Of a stretch of 64,000 bases of DNA, positions 51,908 to 60,527 are shown piece by piece (position 1 is the stretch's first letter; each line of letters begins with the position of its first letter). A program made the position numbers and the translations under genes. Origin of the DNA: Micromonospora sp. MP36 (GTDB lineage: Bacteria > Actinomycetota > Actinomycetes > Mycobacteriales > Micromonosporaceae); the NCBI RefSeq assembly GCF_008119785.1, contig NZ_VSFA01000035.1:1-64000 (forward strand), given 5' to 3'. The notes beneath the pieces were generated by a model. The model worked only from the letters and a program-made list of their open reading frames with translations, made no database searches and had not been told where the DNA came from.

Positions 51908-51977
51908 GGGCGGGACCGGGCGCGGACCGCGGAGGCCCGTGGCGCGGCGCGCCACGGGCCTCCGGTCGTGCGGTCGA

Positions 51978-53759
51978 CTACAGGTACTGGCCGGTGTTGC
52001 TGGCGGTCTCTATCGACCTGCCGGCCTCGGCGCCCTTGCCGCCGGAGACGAGCGTGCGGATGTAGACGATCCGCTCGCCCTTCTTGCCGGAGATGCGCGC
52101 CCAGTCGTCCGGGTTGGTGGTGTTGGGCAGGTCCTCGTTCTCGCGGAACTCGTCGACGCAGGCGTCGAGCAGGTGCTGCAGCCGCAGCCCCTTGTGCCCG
52201 GAGGTGAGGAACTCCTTGATGGCCATCTTCTTGCCCCGGTCGACGATGTTCTGGATCATCGCGCCGGAGTTGAAGTCCTTGAAGTAGAGGACTTCCTTGT
52301 CGCCGTTGGCGTAGGTGACCTCGAGGAAGCGGTTCTCCTCGGTCTCCGAGTACATCCGCAGCACCACGGCGTCGATCATCGCCGCGACGGTGGCCTGCGG
52401 GTCGCCGCCGTGCTCGGCCAGGTCGTCCGCGTGCAGCGGCAGGCCCGCGAGGATGTACTTGGAGAAGATGTCCTTGGCCGCCTCGGCGTCCGGCCGCTCG
52501 ATCTTGATCTTCACGTCGAGCCGGCCGGGGCGCAGGATCGCCGGGTCGATCATGTCTTCCCGGTTGGAGGCGCCGATGACGATGACGTTCTCCAGGCCCT
52601 CCACGCCGTCGATCTCGCTGAGCAGCTGCGGGACGATGGTGTTCTCCACGTCGGAGGAGACGCCGGAGCCGCGGGTGCGGAAGACGGAGTCCATCTCGTC
52701 GAAGAACACGATCACCGGGGTGCCCTCGCCGGCCTTCTCCCGCGCCCGCTGGAAGATCAGCCGGATGTGCCGCTCGGTCTCGCCGACGTACTTGTTGAGC
52801 AGCTCAGGACCCTTGATGTTGAGGAAGAAGCTGGTGTGCTTCTCCTCGCCGCGCCGCTCGGCGATCTTCTTGGCCAGCGAGTTGGCCACCGCCTTGGCGA
52901 TCAGCGTCTTGCCGCAGCCGGGCGGACCGTAGAGCAGGATGCCCTTCGGCGGCCGGAGCTGGTGCTCGCGGAACAGGTCGGAGTGCAGGAACGGCAGCTC
53001 CACCGCGTCGCGGATCTGCTCGATCTGCGCCTGGAGGCCACCGATGTCCTCGTAGTCGACGTCGGGCACCTCCTCCAGGACGAGCTCCTCGACCTCGCTC
53101 TTCGGGATCCGCTCGTACGCGTACGCCGAGCGGGGCTCGATCATGAGCGAGTCGCCGGCCCTGATCGGGCTGCCGATCAGGGTCTCCGCGAGGTGCACGA
53201 TGCGCTCCTCGTCGGAGTGGGAGACCACCAGCGCCCGGTCACCGGGGGCGCCGCCGGGCCCGGCGAGCACCTCCTTGAGCATCACCACCTCGCCGACCCG
53301 CTCATAGCCGAACGCGTCGACGATGTTGAGCGCGTCGTTGAGCAGAACCTCCTGCCCGCGGCGCAGCTCGTCGACGTCCAGCGAGGGCGAGACGGCGACC
53401 CGCAGCTTGCGCCCGCCGGTGAAGACGTCCACCGTGCCGTCGTCGTGCTTGGCCAGGAAGACGCCATAGCCACTCGGGGGCTGGGCGAGGCGGTCGATCT
53501 CCTCCTTGAGCGTCACGATCTGCGCGCGAGCCTCCTTGAGGGTGCTCACGAGCCGCTCGTTGTTCTCGGTCAGCCGCGCCAACTGGGCCTGGGTGGCCGC
53601 CAGCCGCTCCTCGAGCTGCCGGACGTGTCGGGGGCTTTCGGTCAACTTGCGCCGCACCAGGGCGAGTTCCTCTTGCAGGAACGCAACCTGCGTGGAGAGA
53701 TCGTGGGCCTCCTTCTCCCACCGTGCGGCGCGCGAGTCCGCGTCGTCGCTGCGTGCCAC
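51978..53759 (-). CDS. arc: ARC/Mpa, proteasome-associated AAA+ ATPase
   Basis: A 593-aa hexameric unfoldase that feeds pupylated proteins to the 20S core. A coiled coil (about residues 12-92) binds Pup, tandem OB domains follow (about 96-215), then the AAA+ domain with Walker A GPPGCGKT at 278-285 and Walker B VFFDEMD at about 351-357. The C-terminus NTGQYL is the docking motif whose penultimate Tyr inserts into PrcA pockets. The start is GTG at 53759 with GGGGAGG upstream. It lies upstream of dop on the same strand. Confidence 0.97.
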   Translation of the reverse strand: MARSDDADSRAARWEKEAHDLSTQVAFLQEELALVRRKLTESPRHVRQLEERLAATQAQLARLTENNERLVSTLKEARAQIVTLKEEIDRLAQPPSGYGVFLAKHDDGTVDVFTGGRKLRVAVSPSLDVDELRRGQEVLLNDALNIVDAFGYERVGEVVMLKEVLAGPGGAPGDRALVVSHSDEERIVHLAETLIGSPIRAGDSLMIEPRSAYAYERIPKSEVEELVLEEVPDVDYEDIGGLQAQIEQIRDAVELPFLHSDLFREHQLRPPKGILLYGPPGCGKTLIAKAVANSLAKKIAERRGEEKHTSFFLNIKGPELLNKYVGETERHIRLIFQRAREKAGEGTPVIVFFDEMDSVFRTRGSGVSSDVENTIVPQLLSEIDGVEGLENVIVIGASNREDMIDPAILRPGRLDVKIKIERPDAEAAKDIFSKYILAGLPLHADDLAEHGGDPQATVAAMIDAVVLRMYSETEENRFLEVTYANGDKEVLYFKDFNSGAMIQNIVDRGKKMAIKEFLTSGHKGLRLQHLLDACVDEFRENEDLPNTTNPDDWARISGKKGERIVYIRTLVSGGKGAEAGRSIETASNTGQYL

Positions 53760-53907
53760 GTCCCACCTCCCCGGGGGGCTTGAACGTACTGAGCTAACAC
53801 TAGCCGCTGTGAGCCCGATTCGGTCCTCCGCAACGCGCCCGTCACCGAAGCTTGATCGCCAAGGGCTGGTCCACGGGCGGGTACCGGCGTTCGGGTACCG
53901 TCGGGCC

Positions 53908-54231
53908 GTGGGACGGGAGAACATGGGGGGTGCACCGGTGGCGGAGGTCGCGACGGACCAGCTCGAGGTCTGGGTGGACCAGGACCTCTGCACGGGCGAC
54001 GGGCTGTGCGTGCAGTACGCGCCGGAGGTCTTCGAGTTCGACGTCGACGGCCTGGCCTACGTCAAGGGGGCCGACGGCGAGCTGCGGCAGGCCCCGGGCA
54101 CCCGGGTGGACGTGCCGGAGCACCTGCGCCTCGAGGTGATCGACTCGGCGAAGGAGTGCCCGGGCGAGTGCATCCACGTGGTACGCGCCGGCGACGGCGT
54201 CGAGGTGGCCGGGCCGGACGCCGAGGACTGA
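53908..54231 (+). CDS. Ferredoxin (3Fe-4S type)
   Basis: A 107-aa electron carrier. WVDQDLCTGDGLCVQYAPEVFEFD and KECPGECIHV carry the Cys residues expected for a 3Fe-4S cluster of the P450-ferredoxin type. The start is uncertain: GTG 53908 follows TACCGT by 6 nt (leaderless), while ATG 53923 and GTG 53938 are in frame with weaker signals. It is divergent from arc; no P450 gene is adjacent. Confidence 0.88.
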   Translation: MGRENMGGAPVAEVATDQLEVWVDQDLCTGDGLCVQYAPEVFEFDVDGLAYVKGADGELRQAPGTRVDVPEHLRLEVIDSAKECPGECIHVVRAGDGVEVAGPDAED

Positions 54232-54250
54232 CCGGCGACAGTCGCACGGT

Positions 54251-54280
54251 GCGGGCCGGGGACGGACGTCCCCGGCCCGC
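54251..54280. terminator. Bidirectional hairpin between ferredoxin and the gene at 54289
   Basis: A 13-bp perfect stem, GCGGGCCGGGGAC (54251-54263) with GTCCCCGGCCCGC (54268-54280) and loop GGAC, lies between convergent stop codons. No T tract. Confidence 0.7.
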
Positions 54281-54288
54281 CGCCGTCT

Positions 54289-54861
54289 CTACAGCAGGGG
54301 CCGGCCGACGACCGAGGCGACCAGCCGGGCGAACTCCTCCAGCCGGGCGATCTGCCCGGCGCCCCCGTCGTCGAGGGTCTTGCCGAAGCGCAGCGCGTCG
54401 TGCCGAGGCGCGCCGCCGATCTCGTCGCCGGGCGGCGCCTCGTCCAGCGAGCTGAGCAGCAGGTAGACGTCGATGCTGTCGACCCGGACCTCGCCGCCAT
54501 CGGTGCGAGTGAGCCGCCGCCGGCAGCCCACCTCGGTGATCGTGGAGACCGGCACCACCCGCAGCGAGGAGGTCATCGACCCGGGCGGCCCCTCCCCCGG
54601 CGGCACGTCCTCGCCGTGCCAGAGGATCAGGCGACTGCCGTCGCAGACAACGACCTCCTGCCACACCCCGTTGACCTCGTTGACGAAGCGTTCCAGGGTG
54701 AACCCGAGCACGGAGGCGCCGCGCAGCACCCCGCCGAGGGCCTCCAGGGCGATGTCCGGGTCACGCAGGTACGCCCGGGCGGCCGACTCCAGGTCGGCGT
54801 AGGGCGACCAGTCGGGGAAGACCGCGGGCAGGTCACCGTTGCCGTAGCCGGGGCTGCTCAT
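54289..54861 (-). CDS. Conserved hypothetical protein
   Basis: A 190-aa soluble protein with no motif I recognise. It has an N-terminal acidic-aromatic part (FPDWSPYADLESAARAYL), a central beta-rich region (VWQEVVVCDGSRLILWHGEDVP) and VSTITEVGCRRRLTRTDGGEVRVDSIDVYLLLS. The start is ATG at 54861 with GGGGAGG upstream. It lies between the ferredoxin and trmI genes, and is probably separate from the proteasome operon. Confidence 0.72.
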   Translation of the reverse strand: MSSPGYGNGDLPAVFPDWSPYADLESAARAYLRDPDIALEALGGVLRGASVLGFTLERFVNEVNGVWQEVVVCDGSRLILWHGEDVPPGEGPPGSMTSSLRVVPVSTITEVGCRRRLTRTDGGEVRVDSIDVYLLLSSLDEAPPGDEIGGAPRHDALRFGKTLDDGGAGQIARLEEFARLVASVVGRPLL

Positions 54862-54910
54862 GCCGCCACCTCCCCGCGTCCCCGCCGCTCGCCGCGGGCC
54901 GCGCTCCGCT

Positions 54911-55095
54911 CGCTCATGCCGGCACTCCGCTGCGCTGCGTGCCGTCATGAGACACCACCGCACTCTGCCGATGATTCGCTCGCTGACGCTCGCTCATGCC
55001 GGCACTCCGCTGCGCTGCGTGCCGTCATGAGGCACCACGGCACTGTGCTGATGATTCGCTCGCTGACGCTCGCTCATGCCGCCGTCTCCGCCCGT
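54911..55095. repeat. 80-bp tandem repeat, two full copies and a partial third
   Basis: Units 54911-54990 and 54991-55070 are nearly identical. Each starts CGCTCATGCCGGCACTCCGC and ends TTCGCTCGCTGACGCTCG. A third copy breaks off soon after 55071. Each unit has an imperfect hairpin from GGCAC to GTGCC. A related single copy lies at 51862-51907. The unit is not a multiple of 3 and has no supported reading frame. It fills most of the 294-nt gap before trmI. Confidence 0.85.
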
Positions 55096-55155
55096 TCGGT
55101 GTCGTCCCGCGCCGGACACATGATCCGCCCGCTCATGCCCGTCCGTGCCGTGGGG

Positions 55156-56130
55156 TCACCCCTGATCCGGCTCCTGCTCCGGCCCGGCCGCCGCCTGCCG
55201 GGCCGCCTCCGCCTCACGCAGGGCCTGCCGGCGCTGGACGTACGCCTCGGTGCCCTTGCTGGGCTTGCGGCGCCGCGGCGGGGCGGTGACCCCCGGGGCG
55301 AGCTTGCGCGCGGAGACCAGGAACGCGGTGTGGGCGATCATCCGGTGGTCGGGGCGCACGGCCAGCCCCTCGGCGTGCCAGTCCCGGACCAGCGACTCCC
55401 AGGCGCGCGGCTCGGTCCAGCCGCCGCGCTCGCGCAGCGCCTCGACCAGCTCGGACAGCTGCGGGGTGGTGGCCACGTACCCGATGAGGACGCCGCCGGG
55501 GACGAGCGCCCGCTCGACCATGTCGAGCATCTCCCACGGGGTGAGCATGTCCAGGATGATCCGGTCGAATCCGGTCTCCCGGCACTCGGCGACGTCACCG
55601 ACCTGCAGCCGCCAGGCCGGGTGCGGGCCGTTGAAGAACGCCTCGACGTTACGCTCGGCGATCTTGGCGAAGTCGTCCCGCAGCTCGTACGAGTGCAGCT
55701 CGCCCTCCGTGCCGACGGCGCGCAGCAGCGAGCAGGACAGCGCGCCGGAGCCGGCGCCGGCCTCGAGGACCTTCGCACCGGGGAAGATGTCGCCCATCAT
55801 GACGATCTGCGCCGCGTCCTTCGGGTAGATCACCTGGGCGCCACGCGGCATGGAGAGCACGTAGTCCGACAGCAGCGGCCGCAGAGCCAGGAACGCCGTG
55901 CCGCCACCGGCGGTGGTGACCACACTGCCGTCGGGCAGACCGATCAGCGTGTCGTGCTTGAGGATGCCCCGGTGGGTGTGGAACTCCTTGCCGGGCTCCA
56001 GCGTCACGGTGTGCATCCGGCCCTTCGGGTCGGTCAGCTGCACCCGGTCGCCGGGACGGAACGGCCCCCGGTGAATGGGGGGCAGCGCCGGGGCGGCGGG
56101 GTCGGCCGGGACGGCGGAGGAATGTGTCAC
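55156..56130 (-). CDS. trmI: tRNA (adenine-N1)-methyltransferase TrmI
   Basis: A 324-aa SAM-dependent enzyme that makes m1A58 in tRNA. The N-terminal beta domain (GPFRPGDRVQLTDPKGRMHTVTLEPG) precedes the Rossmann methyltransferase with the SAM loop VLEAGAGSGALS and catalytic LDMLTPWEML. A basic C-terminal tail (RRRKPSKGTEAYVQRRQAL) probably binds RNA. The start is GTG at 56130, overlapping the protease stop (GTGA). Its position near arc is the same as remembered for Rv2118c. Confidence 0.94.
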   Translation of the reverse strand: MTHSSAVPADPAAPALPPIHRGPFRPGDRVQLTDPKGRMHTVTLEPGKEFHTHRGILKHDTLIGLPDGSVVTTAGGGTAFLALRPLLSDYVLSMPRGAQVIYPKDAAQIVMMGDIFPGAKVLEAGAGSGALSCSLLRAVGTEGELHSYELRDDFAKIAERNVEAFFNGPHPAWRLQVGDVAECRETGFDRIILDMLTPWEMLDMVERALVPGGVLIGYVATTPQLSELVEALRERGGWTEPRAWESLVRDWHAEGLAVRPDHRMIAHTAFLVSARKLAPGVTAPPRRRKPSKGTEAYVQRRQALREAEAARQAAAGPEQEPDQG

Positions 56131-57269
56131 GTGTTCGTCTTCCGTTTGGGTTCCAGGAGCTGAGCCAGATCCGCGATGTGCAGAACGCCGACGACATCTT
56201 CGCCTGCCGTCACGACGTACTGTGCGCCCGGGTGGGTGCGCACGGTCTCCATCACGCGTTCGCCGTCCGCGCCGACCGGCAGCGCCGGCAGGCTGTCCAG
56301 GTCGCGGGAGACCGCGTCCACCGCCAGCCAGGGCCGCCGTTCCGGGGGTACGGCGGCGACCCGGGCCGGGTCGACCAGGGCGACCGGCCGGCCGGCGGAG
56401 TCGATCACGGTGAGCGCGGCGTCGGGCGCTAGTCCCTCGGCGCGGCGGCGCTGCGCCTCGGCGAGGGGGGTGCCGCTGGGCACGGGCAGCACCGGGCGGG
56501 CCAGCCGGGACAGGTCGACCAGCGGCAGGCGGCGGCTGATCCGGGCCATCCGGATGGACTGCCCGGCCCCGCGCCACAGGGTGACCGCCACCAGCAGCAT
56601 CAGCGGCAGGGCCAGCGGCGCGATCGCCCGGCGCAGGGTGAGCAGGACGACCAGGGCCACGGTGGTGACGGCCACCGCCCGGCCCACCCAGCCGGCCACC
56701 TCGGTGCCGCGGTGCCGGTCCCGGGTGAGCGCCCACACGGCGGCGCGCAGCGCCCGCCCGCCGTCCAGCGGCAGCCCGGGCAGGCTGTTGAACACCGCGA
56801 CGATCACGTTGCTCACCGCCAGCTGGAAGGCGAGCTGGTGGGTGATGGTGCCGGCGGGCAGCGCGAGGGTGGCCGCGACGGCGGCGGCGCCGAGCACCGC
56901 GGAGACGGCCGGGCCGGCCAGGGAGACCAGCAGTTCCACCCGTGGGTTGGGGGCGTCCCGGTCCATCTCGGTGTACCCGCCGAGCAGTTCCAGGGTGATC
57001 CCGCGCACACCGATGCCGTACCGGCGGGCGGTCAGGGCGTGCCCCAGCTCGTGCAGCAGCACCGAACCGAGCAGGGACACCACGAAGCCCAGGCCGACCA
57101 GCCAGCCGCCGAGGTGGCCCACCTCGAGCTGCCGCCGGGCGAGGCTGGCGTAGAGGACGGTGACGACCAGGGTGAGCAGGAGCATCGAGGCGTCCGCGCG
57201 CAGCGGCACCCCGAACACCCGACCGATGGTCAGCCCGGGCCGGCGCGGTGGTCGGGACCTGTGCTCCAC
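56127..57269 (-). CDS. M50 site-2 protease with CBS domains
   Basis: A 380-aa intramembrane zinc protease. HELGH is at residues 73-77 and the other ligand region LPGLPLDGGRAL near 165-176; about six transmembrane helices follow the usual S2P pattern. The C-terminal ~150 residues hold a CBS pair (PLVDLSRLARPVLPVPSGTPL; QYVVTAGEDVVGVLHIADL), which may sense a nucleotide. Site-2 proteases cut membrane-bound regulators. The GTG at 57269 follows TAGCAT by 7 nt (leaderless). It is coupled to trmI. Confidence 0.92.
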   Translation of the reverse strand: MEHRSRPPRRPGLTIGRVFGVPLRADASMLLLTLVVTVLYASLARRQLEVGHLGGWLVGLGFVVSLLGSVLLHELGHALTARRYGIGVRGITLELLGGYTEMDRDAPNPRVELLVSLAGPAVSAVLGAAAVAATLALPAGTITHQLAFQLAVSNVIVAVFNSLPGLPLDGGRALRAAVWALTRDRHRGTEVAGWVGRAVAVTTVALVVLLTLRRAIAPLALPLMLLVAVTLWRGAGQSIRMARISRRLPLVDLSRLARPVLPVPSGTPLAEAQRRRAEGLAPDAALTVIDSAGRPVALVDPARVAAVPPERRPWLAVDAVSRDLDSLPALPVGADGERVMETVRTHPGAQYVVTAGEDVVGVLHIADLAQLLEPKRKTNT

Positions 57270-57350
57270 CGGATCGATGCTACGCGGCGCCGATCATGCG
57301 CCGGTGCGGCGACGGTGGCCCTGTCACACCGGTGCCCTACCCTTCCGGGC

Positions 57351-58262
57351 ATGACGGCGGAACCGGTGATCGACACGCAGGACCCCCCGGCCTCGGCACC
57401 GCCGCCCACGGTGCGGGCGTCGCTGTCCCCGTCGCGGGCGGCGGACTTCAAGACCTGCCCGCTGCTCTACCGGTTCCGCAGCATCGACCGGCTGCCCGAG
57501 CGCCCCACCGTCGAGCAGGCCCGGGGCACGCTGGTGCACGCGGTGCTGGAGCGGCTGTTCGACCTGCCGGCGGCGGCGCGCACCCCGCAGTCGGCGGGCG
57601 ACCTGGTCGCCCCGCAGTGGGACCGGCTGGTCACCGAGCAGCCGGAGCTGGCCACGCTGTTCGCCGCGGACGACCCGGCCGGGGTGGCGGAGTTCCTCCA
57701 GTCGGCCGCGGCGCTGCTGCAGGGCTACTTCGCGGTGGAGGACCCGCGCCGCCTGGAGCCGGCCGAGCGGGAGGCGTTGATCTCCGCGGTGGTCGACGAG
57801 GAGCTGCTGATCCGCGGCTACCTGGACCGGCTCGACGTCGCCCCGGACGGCGCGCTGCGGGTGGTCGACTACAAGACCGGCGGGGCGCCGCGGGAGGCGT
57901 TCGAGGCGCGGGCGCTGTTCCAGCTCAAGTTCTACGCCCTGGTGTTGTGGCGCACCCGGGGCGTGGTGCCGCGGGTGCTGCGGCTGCTCTACCTCAAGGA
58001 CGCCGAGGTGTGTGACTACACCCCGGACGCGGAGGAGCTGCTGCGGTTCGAGCGCACGGTGGTGGCGCTGTGGCAGGCGATCGAGCAGGCCACCGAGCGG
58101 CAGGAGTTCCGCCCCCGGCCGAGCCGGCTCTGCGACTGGTGCAGCCACCAGGCGCTCTGCCCCAGCTTCGGCGGAACCCCGCCGCCGTTCCCGGCGGCCG
58201 GCGCGGGCGACCCGCTGACCGACGCCCGGTCCCGGCCGGCCGCCCCCGGCGCGGACGAGTGA
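57351..58262 (+). CDS. RecB-family exonuclease (PD-(D/E)XK) with iron-sulfur Cys set
   Basis: A 303-aa nuclease. SPSRAADFKTCPLLYRF opens the domain, and GYLDRLDVAPDGALRVVDYKTGG carries the Asp and the D-x-K motif. Four Cys (36, 261, 264 and 270, the last three in CDWCSHQALC) match the 4Fe-4S clamp of AddB-type nucleases. The ATG at 57351 follows TACCCT by 7 nt (leaderless). It is divergent from the M50 protease. Its position near trmI matches the remembered Rv2119. Confidence 0.92.
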   Translation: MTAEPVIDTQDPPASAPPPTVRASLSPSRAADFKTCPLLYRFRSIDRLPERPTVEQARGTLVHAVLERLFDLPAAARTPQSAGDLVAPQWDRLVTEQPELATLFAADDPAGVAEFLQSAAALLQGYFAVEDPRRLEPAEREALISAVVDEELLIRGYLDRLDVAPDGALRVVDYKTGGAPREAFEARALFQLKFYALVLWRTRGVVPRVLRLLYLKDAEVCDYTPDAEELLRFERTVVALWQAIEQATERQEFRPRPSRLCDWCSHQALCPSFGGTPPPFPAAGAGDPLTDARSRPAAPGADE

Positions 58263-58338
58263 TCCTCCTTCTCACGGAGGAGGCCGGGTTCGGCATCGGC
58301 GACGAGGGCTCGCGCCGGGCGGCGGATACCGTCGTGGC

Positions 58339-59532
58339 ATGACCAACCGGGCGCGGGCGTGGGCCCGCCGTCGACCGCTGGCCGTCGACGCCTGCTCGGC
58401 GGTCGCCCTGATGCTGCTGGGGGCGGTGTTCCTGCTGCTGGCGCCACCCGAGCTGCGGCCCGCGCAGCTGTGGTCGGCGGTCGGCTGGAGCGCGCTGGGC
58501 GCGGTCCCGGTGGCGCTGCGCCGGGTCGCGCCGTGGCCGGCGGTGGGCGCGGCGGTGGCCACCCTGGCCGTGCCGGTGCTGGCGCGGCACGCGCCGGCCA
58601 CCCAGGGCCTGGTCTTCCTGGTGCTCACCTACACGATGGCGGCGCACCAGCGGTCGCGCCCGGCCATGCTCGCCGCGGCGCTGCTGTGGGTGCCGGTGGT
58701 GCTGGTCAACCTGCTGGTGCCGCTGCACGGCGTGCTCGACACCGGCCCGGCGTACCTGGTGCTCAACAACCTGCTCAGCGCGTCGGTGGCATACACGGTG
58801 GGCCGGGCGGTGCAGACGCGCCGGCAGTCCACCCGGATGCTGCGCGAACGGGCCCGGTTCGCCGAAGCGAGCCAGCGGTCCCTCGCCGAGCAGGCCGTCG
58901 TCGACGAGCGGCGGCGTATCGCGCGGGAGCTGCACGACGTGGTCGCCCACCAGGTCAGCGTGATGGGGGTGCTGGCCACCGGGGCGCGCCGGGTGCTGCG
59001 CCGGGACCCGGACGCCGCGGACGAGGCGATGGCCACGGTCGAGGAGACCGGCCGGGCCACCCTGCGCGAGCTGCGCAGGCTGCTGGACGTGCTGCGCACC
59101 GACGCCGAACCGGCGGCCGAGCTGACCCCGCAGCCGGGCCTGACCGGCATCGAGGCCCTCGTCGAGCAGGTCCGGGAGGCGGGCCTGCCGGTGACGCTGC
59201 GGGTCGACGGCGCGCCCGGGCCGCTGGAGGAGGGCGTGGCGCTGACCGTCTACCGGATCGTGCAGGAGGCCCTGACCAACGCGCTCAAGCACGCCGGCCG
59301 GGCCACCGCGCTGGTCCGGCTCACCGTCGCCGACGGCTTCCTCGCCGTCGAGGTCACCGACACCGGCCGCGGCCCGGCACCGGTGACCGACGGGATCGGG
59401 CACGGCCTGGTCGGCATGCGGGAACGGGTCGCCCTCTACGGTGGGATCCTGCGGACCGGTCCGCGACCGGGCGGCGGCTTCCGGGTGTACGCGCGGATCC
59501 CGCTCGAGTCCGCCGGGGCGGTGCCGGCGTGA
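58339..59532 (+). CDS. NarL-group sensor histidine kinase
   Basis: A 397-aa membrane kinase. The N-terminal ~155 residues have four or five transmembrane segments. The dimerisation domain contains RRRIARELHDVVAHQVSVM with phospho-acceptor His199. The HATPase_c domain shows VQEALTNALKHAG (N box) and DTGRGPAP...GHGLVGMRERV. The signal is unknown. The ATG at 58339 follows TACCGT by 6 nt (leaderless). It is the first gene of a two-component operon. Confidence 0.93.
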   Translation: MTNRARAWARRRPLAVDACSAVALMLLGAVFLLLAPPELRPAQLWSAVGWSALGAVPVALRRVAPWPAVGAAVATLAVPVLARHAPATQGLVFLVLTYTMAAHQRSRPAMLAAALLWVPVVLVNLLVPLHGVLDTGPAYLVLNNLLSASVAYTVGRAVQTRRQSTRMLRERARFAEASQRSLAEQAVVDERRRIARELHDVVAHQVSVMGVLATGARRVLRRDPDAADEAMATVEETGRATLRELRRLLDVLRTDAEPAAELTPQPGLTGIEALVEQVREAGLPVTLRVDGAPGPLEEGVALTVYRIVQEALTNALKHAGRATALVRLTVADGFLAVEVTDTGRGPAPVTDGIGHGLVGMRERVALYGGILRTGPRPGGGFRVYARIPLESAGAVPA

Positions 59533-59569
59533 CCGCTCCCAACCTGGCCGGCACGACGAGGGACGACGG

Positions 59570-60256
59570 ATGACCGACAGCACGGCGAACGCACGACCGG
59601 TGCGGATCCTGCTCGCCGACGACCAGCCGCTGCTGCGTACCGGCTTCCGGATGGTGCTCGGCACGGAGGACGACCTGGACATCGTGGCCGAGGCCGGTGA
59701 CGGGTTGGAGGCGGTGGAGCTGTCCCGGCGGCTGCTGCCCGACGTGGTGCTGATGGACATCCGGATGCCGCGGATGGACGGGGTGGCGGCGACCCGGGCG
59801 ATCGTGGACGCGCGGCTGCCGGTACGCGTGCTGATCCTCACCACCTTCGACCTGGACGAGTACGTGGTCGGCGCGCTGCGGGCCGGGGCGAGCGGCTTCC
59901 TGGCCAAGGACGTGCCGGCGGAGGACCTGGTCACCGCGATCCGGACGGTGGCCGCCGGGGAGGCGGTGGTGGCGCCGCGGATCCTACGGCGGCTGCTGGA
60001 CCGCTTCGCCGACGTGCTGCCCGACCCGGCGGCGACCCCGCCGAAGGCGCTGAGCTCGCTGACCGAGCGCGAGCGGGAAGTGCTGGTGCAGGTGGCGCGC
60101 GGGCTGTCCAACGCCGAGATCGCCCGGGCGTTGTCGGTCAGCGAAACCACCATCAAGACCCACGTCGGGCACGTGCTGACCAAACTGGGACTGCGCGACC
60201 GGGTGCAGGCGGTGGTGCTGGCGTACGAGACGGGGCTGGTGCGGCCGGGCGGTTGA
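59570..60256 (+). CDS. NarL/LuxR-family response regulator
   Basis: A 228-aa regulator. The receiver domain has acidic DD (18-19), phospho-acceptor Asp63 in VLMDIRMP and LAKD near residue 112. The C-terminal LuxR HTH reads LTEREREVLVQVARGLSNAEIARALSVSETTIKTHVGHVL. The start is ATG at 59570 with GAGGGA upstream. It lies 37 nt after the kinase gene and probably controls the ABC operon that follows. Confidence 0.94.
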   Translation: MTDSTANARPVRILLADDQPLLRTGFRMVLGTEDDLDIVAEAGDGLEAVELSRRLLPDVVLMDIRMPRMDGVAATRAIVDARLPVRVLILTTFDLDEYVVGALRAGASGFLAKDVPAEDLVTAIRTVAAGEAVVAPRILRRLLDRFADVLPDPAATPPKALSSLTEREREVLVQVARGLSNAEIARALSVSETTIKTHVGHVLTKLGLRDRVQAVVLAYETGLVRPGG

Positions 60257-60310
60257 GCGGCCGGCGGGTGGCGGCCGTCACCTACCGTGACCATCGTCGC
60301 GCCAGCAGGG

Positions 60311-60371
60311 TTGACCATGACGCGGCGTCAGGTCCTAGCGTCGGCGCCGCCGCACGGGTCAGGGGTGACCC
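60311..60371 (+). promoter_or_regulatory. Promoter of the ABC transporter operon with dyads
   Basis: TTGACC (60311-60316) and TAGCGT (60336-60341) lie 19 nt apart. In the spacer is a perfect dyad TGACGC-G-GCGTCA (60318-60330), a candidate binding site for the adjacent response regulator. Just downstream, GGGTCA (60356-60361) and TGACCC (60366-60371) form a second dyad. The rest of 60257-60527 is leader sequence of about 185 nt. Confidence 0.5.
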
Positions 60372-60527
60372 TGAGCCGGCCTCGGGGGCGACCCCCAGCG
60401 GGATTTCCGGCGACGGTTCCGCCCGGGGACGGACGGATCGGCGACCGGCAGCACCGAGGATGGGACTTGCCGCACCGGCCAGCGGGGGCGGTGCGGATCG
60501 GCAAGGTAGACGGAAGAGGTAGATGAC

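Noticed and set aside
54880..55150. Short peptides within the 80-bp tandem repeats
   Set aside because: Unit length is not a multiple of three, so frames change between copies; no ribosome site; better seen as a noncoding repeat.
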